In this document: positions 1-5,866 of the stretch, piece by piece
How positions within the stretch are numbered: the first letter of the stretch is position 1
How the letters are laid out: each line of letters opens with the position of its first letter
Assembly (NCBI GenBank): GCA_030587505.1
Contig: JAUQYY010000110.1
Coordinates: 1-11,198 of the forward strand
From: Candidatus Sigynarchaeota archaeon
GTDB lineage: Archaea > Asgardarchaeota > Jordarchaeia > Jordarchaeales > Jordarchaeaceae
Length of the DNA stretch: 11,198 nucleotides
Direction: 5' to 3'
Position numbers and translations under genes: made by a program
Notes under the pieces: model-generated
Databases searched by the model: none
Seen by the model: the letters and a program-made list of their open reading frames with translations, nothing else
Told to the model about the DNA's origin: nothing

Positions 1-352
1 CGTACCCGGCGTTTTTCAGCATAACCCCGAATCTTCTGCTTCCGCCCATGGCTATGGAAACGAAGTACTTCTTCTGGCGTTTGCTCGCTGGTATCGGGTA
101 CTTCATGGCGAGGTAGCACTTGCCGGCGCCGGGTGTGAGCGTGCCCAGGAGGGGGCCGGTGCCCACAACTATGGGGTTCTCCGGTGAGAGGGGATCCGTT
201 CCGGGTTTGAGCATGTCGAATAGAATCCTGTAGCCTATTCCTGGACCTCCAACAAACTTCTTCACTAGGTTTGCATCCAACGGTTCCTCTCGGATGTCTC
301 CGCTGCTGAGGTCGACGAAGAGAGTTTTTCCCATGTATCCGTAACACTCCAT
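1..352 (-). CDS. Aldehyde:ferredoxin oxidoreductase (AOR), N-terminal part, cut by window edge
   Basis: The 117 visible residues match the N-terminal domain of the tungsten-dependent AOR family, which oxidises aldehydes to carboxylic acids and passes two electrons to ferredoxin in the cytoplasm. Visible hallmarks are YGYMGKTLFVDLSSG near the start, GGPGIGYRILFD around residue 35, PLSPENPIVVGTGPLLGT around residues 54-71, and MGGSRRFGVMLKNAGY at the edge, the counterpart of the GGYFG...FAGYD stretch that helps hold the bis-pterin cofactor. Where Pyrococcus AOR has GGR near the cofactor, this protein has GAGK. The start ATG at 350-352 has GGAGG (complement of 361-365) 8 nt upstream. It begins 1 nt after the stop of the ferredoxin gene, so the two are almost certainly co-transcribed and co-translated. 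The [4Fe-4S] ligands and the rest of the protein lie outside the window, so the subfamily and substrate cannot be told. Confidence 0.88.
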   Translation of the reverse strand, partial: MECYGYMGKTLFVDLSSGDIREEPLDANLVKKFVGGPGIGYRILFDMLKPGTDPLSPENPIVVGTGPLLGTLTPGAGKCYLAMKYPIPASKRQKKYFVSIAMGGSRRFGVMLKNAGY

Positions 353-353
353 T

Positions 354-587
354 TTATGTTCCTCCCGCTCGGGCTATTGCACCGTAGACACAGTACCTGG
401 TGCAGAGGGCGCATCCCTCGACGCAGTCTTCTGTGAAGCTTATCTCTTCGGGTGGGTTAATCACTATTCTCGCCTCTTCGGGGTTGAAGGAACCTGTGTA
501 TGTGAGTGAGCATATCAACTGGCAGCACATACACTCGGTGCACTTTTCGGGGCTTACAACTATATTACTTTTCTCCATTATGCTCAT
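354..587 (-). CDS. Small ferredoxin with two [4Fe-4S] clusters, AOR electron partner
   Basis: A 77-residue protein with two cysteine clusters: CTECMCCQLIC (C16, C19, C22, C26; CxxCxxCxxxC) and a second CxxxCxxCxxxC set near residues 55-66. This predicts a small cytoplasmic two-cluster ferredoxin. Its position 1 nt upstream of the AOR start makes it the likely direct electron acceptor or dedicated subunit of that enzyme, as in other AOR operons that carry a HycB-like or ferredoxin-like subunit. The second cluster has three residues rather than two between its first and second cysteines, a spacing seen in some ferredoxin-like subunits and often linked to altered redox potential. The start could be the ATG at 585-587, with GGGG immediately before it, or the in-frame ATG at 576-578 (MEKSN), for which the same GGGG sits 9 nt upstream. 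The second gives better spacing. Confidence 0.85.
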   Translation of the reverse strand: MSIMEKSNIVVSPEKCTECMCCQLICSLTYTGSFNPEEARIVINPPEEISFTEDCVEGCALCTRYCVYGAIARAGGT

Positions 588-589
588 CC

Positions 590-606
590 CCTTTTTCCAA
601 AAAAGG
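590..606 (-). promoter_or_regulatory. Inverted repeat next to the ferredoxin start; possible leader hairpin
   Basis: On the minus strand this reads CCTTTTTTGGAAAAAGG, a perfect 7-bp inverted repeat with a 3-nt loop, ending right before GG and the first ATG. If transcribed it would pair part of the AAGGGG that would serve as ribosome binding site, so it could damp translation of the ferredoxin-AOR pair. The stem is mostly A-U and weak, and the function is inferred. Confidence 0.35.
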
Positions 607-637
607 AAGACATATGGAAGGGTTTTTCAGCAACCTC

Positions 638-648
638 GGCTTATACTC
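638..648 (-). promoter_or_regulatory. Candidate TATA box for the ferredoxin-AOR operon
   Basis: The minus strand reads AGAGTATAAGC here, with the TATA-like core at 641-646. An archaeal start site about 26 nt downstream would fall near 617, giving a leader of about 30 nt. This is the best match in the 146-nt gap (588-733) after the ligase gene. A second AT-rich stretch (ATAAATAAAT, minus strand, near 679-689) is an alternative. The gap holds nothing else recognisable. Confidence 0.4.
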
Positions 649-733
649 TTTGAAGGGAAAGGGACTTCTCTTACATCCATTTATTTATCGTAAGGAGGGG
701 TGCTCGCCCGGAGGCCCGCTGGACTTACCTTTT

Positions 734-2113
734 TTACTGCTCTTCGTAGAGTTTGATCACGCGTGCCATTTTGTGTATGACGTACTGTTTTGCTTCCTCA
801 ATCGGGATCAGCTCAATCTTTACAGGTATTCCAAGTCTGTCTTCGAGGTGGTTCTTCAACCTCTCTTGGAGTTCCTTGGTGTCTTTTGTTCTCTCCGGAA
901 TGTAGGCTATCCTTGCTATAAGTATGTCCTCCTCTCCTTCTGGTTTAGTTTTGACTATCATCGAGTTTACCACCGCGTAATCAATCTCCGGAAACTTGGA
1001 GAGTTCGTCCTCAAGCTCTATGGGCAGGACACCTCTACCCCTCACCTTGACGAGGTCGCTACTTCTGCCGTAGGTCTTTATGCGCACGTGTGTTCTGCCA
1101 CAGTTGCAGGGCTCGAAAATGCTCTGGGTGTGGTCCTCGCTGCGCCATCTCACCACTGGTGTCGCCTCTATCAGCAGGTTTGTGAAAACCGGTTCACCGT
1201 GCTCTCCCGAAACCGCCTCGCCAGTATCCGGGTCGATGAGCTCTATCAGCTGGAAGTCCTCCGTGTAGTGTAGCCCGTTTTTCTCCCCGCACTCTCCGCC
1301 CAAGCCGCCGACGTCCTGCAGGCCGCCGAGCTGAAGGATGGTGAGGTCCCACTCCTTCTCGTAGTTTCCCCTCGTGTAATCCGAGATTGCTTGCCCGCTC
1401 GTAATCCCTATCTTCACGTTTCCGCCGATCGCTTCCTTCGGAGAAGAGTATCCAGCCTTCTCAATCATTGGTTTGAGGAACGCCCACGCCGCAGGTGAAA
1501 GCCAGATCACGTCCGGCTTAAGTGCCGTTGCTAGGTTGAACATCCTGTTTACCTCCGACTCGAGGGGAACACCCCATGTTGGTATCAGTGTACCGCCGAT
1601 CTTAAGGACGGCGTCGTCCATAGGTCGCGCAGAGCCCGCCCAGCGACCGGTTGGGAACAGAACCTTGTGCTTTGGCCGTACACCCATGGCCCAGAAGAAC
1701 CTGGCGAAGTACTCGGTGTAGACATCGTGGTCGTTTCTGGTGTGGGCGTATATGGTCGGCTTCCCGGTTGTGCCCGAGCTTCCGTAACTGAAGATCGCCT
1801 CCTCCTGGGGGACACACAACAACCCTCCATACGCGTCCCCGGTTTTGTCCCTATGCTCTCTGAGTTCGTCCTTCACGGTAAAGGGCAATCTTTTAACATC
1901 GTCCAGCGATTTGACGTCTTCGGGAGTTACGTTCGCCTCACCGAACTTGAGCTTGTACAGTTTCGAGTTGCTGTACACGTATCTGAGCTGATTCTGTAGC
2001 CTCTTCCACTGGAGCCTTCGGATCTCTCCCCTAGGCATCGTTTCGATAGGCTTGTTCCAGTACTCTTCACTCGGAACGTTAAAGTTTATCGACTTTCCAT
2101 ACTTCTCTTCCAT
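734..2113 (-). CDS. paaK: Phenylacetate-CoA ligase family (aryl/acyl-CoA ligase)
   Basis: A 459-residue adenylate-forming ligase that converts a carboxylic acid, ATP and CoA into acyl-CoA via an acyl-AMP. Numbered from one residue upstream, visible motifs are the phosphate-binding YGSSGTTGKP (111-120), the PaaK-type ECGEKNGLHYTED stretch (275-287), the CNCGRTH motif (337-343), YGRSSDLVKVRG (349-360) at the hinge before the C-terminal subdomain, and HKMARVI (448-454) with the probable catalytic lysine. The length fits archaeal PaaK homologues. The start chosen is the ATG at 2111-2113, because GGTGA lies 7 nt upstream; a TTG one codon earlier is also open. The acid substrate cannot be read from the sequence, so the name phenylacetate is by family only. 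Its neighbour AOR makes carboxylic acids from aldehydes, so the ligase may activate the AOR product. The stop is TAA. Confidence 0.87.
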   Translation of the reverse strand: MEEKYGKSINFNVPSEEYWNKPIETMPRGEIRRLQWKRLQNQLRYVYSNSKLYKLKFGEANVTPEDVKSLDDVKRLPFTVKDELREHRDKTGDAYGGLLCVPQEEAIFSYGSSGTTGKPTIYAHTRNDHDVYTEYFARFFWAMGVRPKHKVLFPTGRWAGSARPMDDAVLKIGGTLIPTWGVPLESEVNRMFNLATALKPDVIWLSPAAWAFLKPMIEKAGYSSPKEAIGGNVKIGITSGQAISDYTRGNYEKEWDLTILQLGGLQDVGGLGGECGEKNGLHYTEDFQLIELIDPDTGEAVSGEHGEPVFTNLLIEATPVVRWRSEDHTQSIFEPCNCGRTHVRIKTYGRSSDLVKVRGRGVLPIELEDELSKFPEIDYAVVNSMIVKTKPEGEEDILIARIAYIPERTKDTKELQERLKNHLEDRLGIPVKIELIPIEEAKQYVIHKMARVIKLYEEQ

Positions 2114-2179
2114 CAAACTCTCACCACGTACTGGTTTTGGTTGTGAAACGATCTTTTACAGCGTTTTTCCTCCGATGAG

Positions 2180-2186
2180 TATAAAA
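2180..2186 (-). promoter_or_regulatory. Candidate TATA box for the ligase gene
   Basis: The minus strand reads TTTTATA. A start site about 26 nt downstream, near 2157, would leave a leader of about 44 nt before the ATG at 2113. An imperfect inverted repeat GGTGA...TCACC (about 2194-2212) lies just upstream and could be an operator. The remaining sequence from 2213 to 2370 shows no convincing gene; small open frames on both strands there overlap each other and lack coding character. Confidence 0.4.
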
Positions 2187-2377
2187 GTGTGATGGTGAAA
2201 ATCCTATCACCGCATACGCGTGTCGATTTTTTAGAAACACCCCCGCTCGTTTGGTTGATAGAATCAAAATTCTCGGTGAGTTCTGCCGCAAAAGAAGGTG
2301 CGCATCTTGCCAGCATTTTTTCGGGTGTTACGACCATGAAGCCTCCGTTCTTGGTAAAAAAACCGGATGTGTTAAGC

Positions 2378-2385
2378 TTTAAATA
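2378..2385 (+). promoter_or_regulatory. TATA box for the VOC-family gene
   Basis: TTTAAATA is a strong archaeal TATA match. The expected start site is near 2408, only about 10 nt before the ATG at 2418, so the transcript would have a very short leader that just includes AGGTG (2407-2411). This supports ATG 2418 over an in-frame GTG at 2409. Confidence 0.65.
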
Positions 2386-2417
2386 CCATTTCAAACGTTA
2401 TAGAAAAGGTGTTTGAT

Positions 2418-2867
2418 ATGAAAATCGAAAGGTTCGACAGGGTTGTTATTGTGGTTAAGGACATTGAAGAGTCCATGAAGTTTTTTTCCGACGTTTTCGG
2501 AATAAAGTTTGACGAGGTTGGCGGCTCGGATATTATGGGTGTGGATGCGGTTTACAGTGAGGTTGGAATCGAGCTTATGTCGCCGAGAACGGACCAAGGA
2601 CCAATAGCACAGTACCTGCAGAAAAGAGGCGAAGGACTCTACGCGCTAGCCTTCAAGGTCTCCAACCTAGAGGAGGCTATGAAGGAGGCGGAGAGCAAGG
2701 GGATCCGCTCGCTCGGAGTACTGGACATGGGACCAATGAAAGAGGGAATGCTGCACCCGAAGGACACCCACGGGACACTCATAATCCTAACCGAGTACCA
2801 GGCGAGACATCCTGTAACCGCAACGGTGCTAATAGACGAGCTTAAGAAAAAACTGGGAGAAAAGTAA
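2418..2867 (+). CDS. VOC/glyoxalase-fold protein resembling methylmalonyl-CoA epimerase
   Basis: A 149-residue protein with two beta-alpha-beta-beta-beta repeats typical of the vicinal oxygen chelate superfamily. The pattern follows methylmalonyl-CoA epimerase: VVIVVKDIEESMKFFSDVFG (9-28), IELMSP (51-56), LQKRGEGLYALAFKV (67-81), MLHPKDTHGTLIILTEY (111-127). In the epimerase the metal is held by two His, a Gln and a Glu. Here the first His is Arg8, the His-His pair is Tyr75-Ala76, the Gln is Glu52, and the final Glu is Ile123, so metal-dependent epimerase activity is unlikely as read. About 20 extra residues, partly helical, follow the fold. The ATG at 2418 has AGGTG 6 nt upstream. Its divergent position from the ligase and closeness to the dehydrogenase suggest a role with acyl-CoA metabolism, but no reaction can be assigned. 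Confidence 0.78.
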   Translation: MKIERFDRVVIVVKDIEESMKFFSDVFGIKFDEVGGSDIMGVDAVYSEVGIELMSPRTDQGPIAQYLQKRGEGLYALAFKVSNLEEAMKEAESKGIRSLGVLDMGPMKEGMLHPKDTHGTLIILTEYQARHPVTATVLIDELKKKLGEK

Positions 2868-3139
2868 CTCTGAAAGGTTCAAAGGCAAGCCATGGCTCGA
2901 GTATCACCGCGTTTCTTCCCCAAGACGCTCTCATAGCTGGGGATCGCCGTGATTGTATGTGACTTAGTTGGTGAGAGCATAGCGGTGCTGGCGGACAGCC
3001 CACTAGGGAGTATAGTGCGCCTTTCCTATTCATGGTGTGGTTCTTCGCTCTAGGCGTAACAACTGCTACTCAAACGAAGTCAAGAGTTCCAAGCAGCCCT
3101 TAGACCTCCAATCCGCTGAGCTAAGCATCATGCCTTGGG
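2868..3139. other. Long non-coding gap with inverted repeats and a tRNA-like box A
   Basis: No open frame here has coding character. The stretch is richer in G+C than the other gaps in the window. It contains a 7-bp inverted repeat GCTCTCA...TGAGAGC (roughly 2926-2979), a short palindrome CACTA...TAGTG (3001-3017), and on the minus strand TAGCTCAGCGG, which matches a tRNA D-arm/box A. No T-arm (GGTTC-like) follows, and the acceptor strand has no partner, so a functional tRNA is not supported. It could hold an unrecognised structured RNA or a decayed gene. Confidence 0.3.
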
Positions 3140-3153
3140 CAAACCTTTTAATA
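3140..3153 (+). promoter_or_regulatory. BRE and TATA box for the acyl-CoA dehydrogenase
   Basis: CAAACC followed directly by TTTTAATA (3146-3153) is a good archaeal BRE-TATA pair. The start site would fall near 3175, leaving a leader of about 33 nt with GGAGGTG at 3196-3202. Because this promoter lies inside the longest open frame, translation cannot begin at the upstream GTG/ATG candidates. The TTG at 3208 is therefore the start. Confidence 0.7.
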
Positions 3154-3207
3154 CCTTCTTTTTTATTTTTGGAATCAATCCGACGTGTTTCGGATGGAGG
3201 TGTAAGA

Positions 3208-4758
3208 TTGCAAGCCTTTCCTTGGTGGACTGAAAGACAGAAAGAGCTGATTGTTGAGGTTGAGGAGTTCGCGGATGAGCACTTCGCGGCAGCGGAGAAG
3301 TACACTTGGAAAAAGGAGATTCCTTGGAGCATTCTTAAGGCCATCGCCGAGAAGGGATGGTTCGGAGCCATGATATCCGAAGAGTACGGAGGCTGCAAGG
3401 AGGAGCTGGGGTGCACCGGGTGCTGCATAATAAACGAGGGGATATCCCGACTGGGAACCCTCTGCTTCATCTACGGCGAAACCTTCTTCGGCGGGGCGCA
3501 CCAGTTAGAGAAGTTCGGAACCGAGGAGCAGAAGAGAAGGTGGCTCCCAGACATCGCGAGCGGGAAGAAGTTCGGTGCCATATGCATAACCGAGCCCTTC
3601 GTGGGGAGCGACGCGGCCGGCGTGAAAACCGAGGCTAGAAGGGAAGGGGACGAGTACGTCATAACGGGCAAAAAGAGATTCACAACGGGGCTGGGAGTAT
3701 CGGACATATACATGCTCTACGCGAAGACCAGCGACGACCCGGCTGACAGGGCTGCGAACCGCCACCTGACAGGCTTCATCGTGGAGAAGGGAATGCCAGG
3801 ATTCACCGTCGAGAAGCTAAACGAGCTCTGCGGACTGGACGGAATCTACAACGGCTACCTCAACCTGGACGAGGTCAGAGTCCCCGTGGAGAACAGGCTC
3901 GGAAACGAGGGCGACGGGTGGAACATCATGCTGGCGGGACTGAACCTGGAGAGAACCATAACCTCAGCCCAGACCCTGGGAGGCATGCGCGAAGCCATAA
4001 GGTTCGCCCTCTTCCACTCGAGGCGCAGGGTGCAGTTTGATAGGCCGACGATCAGCTTCCAGGTTAACCAGTTCAAAACCGCGGACATGATTATGAGGCT
4101 CAACAACGCGAGGCTCCTGACCTACTACGCCGCCTACCTCATAGACAGGGGGGAAGGTGGAATCGTTGGACCAGCCATAGAGGCAACGTGCGCAAAACTG
4201 TACAACGCTCTGGAATGCGTGAAAACCGCCGACGACGCCCTACAGATAATGGGAGGAGACGGCTACAGCAGGTTCTACCCCGTGGAGCTGGGGTACAGAA
4301 ACGCCAAGATGGCGCACATAGGCGCGGGAACAAACGAGGTCATGAGAATGATCCTATACCGGCTGGGAGTTCGACTCATGGAGTCGGAGTTCAGGCCACC
4401 GATCCGCATAATCGACAACGAGATAGGAGTACCCCTAGACCATCTGAGCACGAAACTGGAGCTGGAGAAGGAGAAAATCAGCGAGAAATCGGTGCTAAGG
4501 GTTCTAGCGGAGGACTACCGCGCAAACCCAGGACTCTACATGGCCAGGGAGGACCTACTACAGCGCCTAGAGGGAACCGAGGAGGAACTCGACGAGGTTC
4601 TGTTGAAGCTTGAAGAGAAAAAGCTCGTCGCCCTGAACAGAAACCGGCGGGGAGTAATCGCACTAGCCAAAGCAACCTACCGGGGACTCAAGGAAGCCAA
4701 TCCGCCGGAATACTACAGGTGGTATCCGAACTGGGCTAAGATGGAGGAACTCTTCTAA
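3208..4758 (+). CDS. Acyl-CoA dehydrogenase with extra C-terminal winged-helix-like domain
   Basis: A 516-residue FAD-dependent acyl-CoA dehydrogenase. Residues 1-385 are the family core: ITEPFVGSDAAGVKTEA (127-143) and FTTG (158-161) in the FAD-binding middle domain, RRRVQFDRP (272-280), LQIMGGDGY (345-353) and IGAGTNEVMR (371-380). The catalytic base is Glu248 in LNLER (245-249), the isovaleryl-CoA/long-chain type position; the alternative short/medium-chain position is Ala373. This favours branched or longer acyl substrates. Residues about 395-516 are additional. From 424 to 496 they form a helix, a helix-turn-helix with regular EELDEVLLKLEEKKLV, and a wing-like RNRRGVIALAK, as in archaeal winged-helix regulators. 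The start is TTG 3208, set by GGAGGTG 5 nt upstream and by the promoter. No electron-transfer flavoprotein genes are visible here. The stop is TAA, followed by a probable terminator. Confidence 0.88.
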   Translation: MQAFPWWTERQKELIVEVEEFADEHFAAAEKYTWKKEIPWSILKAIAEKGWFGAMISEEYGGCKEELGCTGCCIINEGISRLGTLCFIYGETFFGGAHQLEKFGTEEQKRRWLPDIASGKKFGAICITEPFVGSDAAGVKTEARREGDEYVITGKKRFTTGLGVSDIYMLYAKTSDDPADRAANRHLTGFIVEKGMPGFTVEKLNELCGLDGIYNGYLNLDEVRVPVENRLGNEGDGWNIMLAGLNLERTITSAQTLGGMREAIRFALFHSRRRVQFDRPTISFQVNQFKTADMIMRLNNARLLTYYAAYLIDRGEGGIVGPAIEATCAKLYNALECVKTADDALQIMGGDGYSRFYPVELGYRNAKMAHIGAGTNEVMRMILYRLGVRLMESEFRPPIRIIDNEIGVPLDHLSTKLELEKEKISEKSVLRVLAEDYRANPGLYMAREDLLQRLEGTEEELDEVLLKLEEKKLVALNRNRRGVIALAKATYRGLKEANPPEYYRWYPNWAKMEELF

Positions 4759-4791
4759 AAAAGAAGAAAGTGAGCCAAACTGCCCATCGTG

Positions 4792-4826
4792 ATGAAAAGG
4801 GGATCTCTCCTCCGTTTTTCATTTTT
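4792..4826. terminator. Probable bidirectional terminator between convergent genes
   Basis: ATGAAAA (4792-4798) and TTTTCAT (4816-4822) form a 7-bp stem around a 17-nt loop, followed on the plus strand by T-rich sequence. It sits in the 84-nt gap where the dehydrogenase (plus) and corrinoid-protein (minus) genes converge, so it could end both transcripts. Confidence 0.5.
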
Positions 4827-4842
4827 ATCTATTCGTAGCGTT

Positions 4843-5481
4843 CTAAGCGTTCATTATTTGTTTGCAGATCTCTACTGCTTCATTCGCGTCGTGCCCGTAA
4901 AAGTCCGCTCCGTAACGCTCCGCCGTCTCCTTAGAAGCAGCAGCTCCCCCTATCACGACTTTGACGTTTTCTCTGAGACCATTCTCCTCGAGAGCCTCTA
5001 TGGTTGCTTGGAGCCCCTCGTAGGCGGGGGTTAGCAGAACAGATAGACAGACGATCCTCGCTCTGTTCTCCCTCACTGCTCTAACCACTTCTTCTGGTGG
5101 AACATCGACACCAAGGTCTATGACTCTGAAACCGTTCCCCTTGAGCATAACCGAAACAAGATTCTTTCCGATGTCGTGGAGGTCGCCCTGCACGGTTGCC
5201 GTGACCACTGTGCCCTTGTACCCGCCTTCTTCCTTCATCAGGTAAGGTTCGAGAATGGAAACCGCCTTCTTGATCACCTCACCTGCCATCACAAGCTCTG
5301 GCAGGTAGAACTCGCACTTCTCAAACTTCTCGCCAACAAGCTCGGCCCCGGGTCTTATTCCCTTCTCTATTATCTCGGTAGGAGTTGCCCCCGACTCCAA
5401 GGCCTTTCTCACATGATCTTCTATCTTCTCGGTTTCGAACTCTAATATGCTTTTTTTAATTAGGTCAAACTGTTCCGACAT
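4843..5481 (-). CDS. Corrinoid (cobalamin-binding) methyl-carrier protein, MtbC/MtaC-like
   Basis: A 212-residue protein with the two-domain build of methyltransferase corrinoid proteins: a helical cap (about 1-85) and a B12-binding Rossmann domain. The lower-axial-ligand motif GDLHDIG (99-105) supplies His102; the matching SVL (147-149) and IGGAA (177-181) elements that line the nucleotide tail are present. Such proteins accept a methyl group from a substrate-specific methyltransferase and pass it to a second methyltransferase acting on coenzyme M or tetrahydropterin. The start is ATG 5481, with GGAGG 8 nt upstream; an earlier in-frame ATG at 5517 lies inside the preceding fragment and has no such site. 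The stop is TAG. The only possible partner gene in the window is the broken methyltransferase directly upstream, so its substrate is unknown and a partner may be elsewhere in the genome. Confidence 0.88.
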   Translation of the reverse strand: MSEQFDLIKKSILEFETEKIEDHVRKALESGATPTEIIEKGIRPGAELVGEKFEKCEFYLPELVMAGEVIKKAVSILEPYLMKEEGGYKGTVVTATVQGDLHDIGKNLVSVMLKGNGFRVIDLGVDVPPEEVVRAVRENRARIVCLSVLLTPAYEGLQATIEALEENGLRENVKVVIGGAAASKETAERYGADFYGHDANEAVEICKQIMNA

Positions 5482-5485
5482 GGGT

Positions 5486-5787
5486 TCAGCCTCCGTCTCC
5501 CATGGAGTAGACTCCATACTTCCTGGTCGCAGCGAAGTCGAGCTTAATTGAGGCTTCCACTATTCGAGAAAAGATTTCGGTTTCCAAGGCGGCTAACTCT
5601 TCCCCAAGCTTCTCGACGTAGTCGTCGGGGTACTGCTGCTTCATGAACTTTATGAGCTGGAAATCATCGAGTTCTTGTTTTCCAAGAACCCTGTCCACAT
5701 TGTTGGCGACTAGGCCGATGAGGGTGTGAGAGGATCCTGTCTGGTTCCTTTACTTCTAATGCCGTTAAAACTCTCTCTAAAATCCAT
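5486..5787 (-). pseudogene. Degraded N-terminal stub of a UROD/MtaA-type methyltransferase
   Basis: Three successive frames join into one familiar N-terminus. The ATG at 5787 begins MDFRE. The next frame gives RVLTALEVKEPDRI, the signature opening of uroporphyrinogen-decarboxylase-family methyltransferases. A third frame continues SHTLIGLVANNVDRVLG and 60 more residues, ending at TGA (5486-5488). Each switch fits loss of 2 nt: one in an AG repeat at 5771-5778 and one near 5727-5732, where restoring 2 nt would give the usual DRIPS. Intact family members have about 330-370 residues, so about three quarters is missing. GGTG lies 7 nt before the ATG and a TATA box lies upstream, so the gene once had a normal start. 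Its end carries the ribosome binding site of the corrinoid-protein gene. A GTG at 5698 could still start a 70-residue peptide. Family identity rests on the short N-terminal match. Confidence 0.6.
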
Positions 5788-5824
5788 TGGAACACACCAA
5801 CCGTGGGGTAACCGTTGTAGATTG

Positions 5825-5837
5825 CCTTTTAATACTT
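5825..5837 (-). promoter_or_regulatory. TATA box for the methyltransferase stub and corrinoid-protein gene
   Basis: The minus strand reads AAGTATTAAAAGG with core TATTAAAA (5827-5834). The start site would be near 5804, about 17 nt before the ATG at 5787. With the methyltransferase broken, the corrinoid-protein mRNA would carry a leader of about 320 nt. The gap 5788-5866 holds nothing else. Confidence 0.5.
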
Positions 5838-5866
5838 ATTCTTTTTTCCTTTTAATGTGAGCATTA

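Noticed and set aside
2113..2416. Overlapping small open frames (93 aa minus, 75 aa plus) in the divergent promoter region
   Set aside because: They overlap each other on opposite strands, cover both candidate TATA boxes, and have unremarkable composition with no recognisable motif.
3050..3132. tRNA gene on the minus strand starting near 3130, with box A TAGCTCAGCGG and a possible anticodon stem-loop reading GCT
   Set aside because: The anticodon loop lacks U33, no GGTTC-type T-arm follows, the D-stem has a mismatch, and the acceptor strand has no complement. At most it is a chance match or a remnant.
3037..3207. 57 extra N-terminal residues on the acyl-CoA dehydrogenase from an earlier in-frame start
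   Set aside because: A BRE-TATA promoter at 3140-3153 and GGAGGTG at 3196-3202 lie inside this stretch, and the extra residues have no similarity to the family N-terminus.
3590..4333. Loss of the catalytic base in the acyl-CoA dehydrogenase (Ala373 where short/medium-chain enzymes have Glu)
   Set aside because: Isovaleryl- and long-chain-type enzymes use a Glu in the LDLER/LNLER helix instead, and this is present as Glu248.
5482..5517. Twelve extra N-terminal residues on the corrinoid protein from ATG 5517
   Set aside because: The GGAGG at 5491-5495 positions the ribosome at ATG 5481, and the extra residues lie within the upstream fragment and are not family-like.
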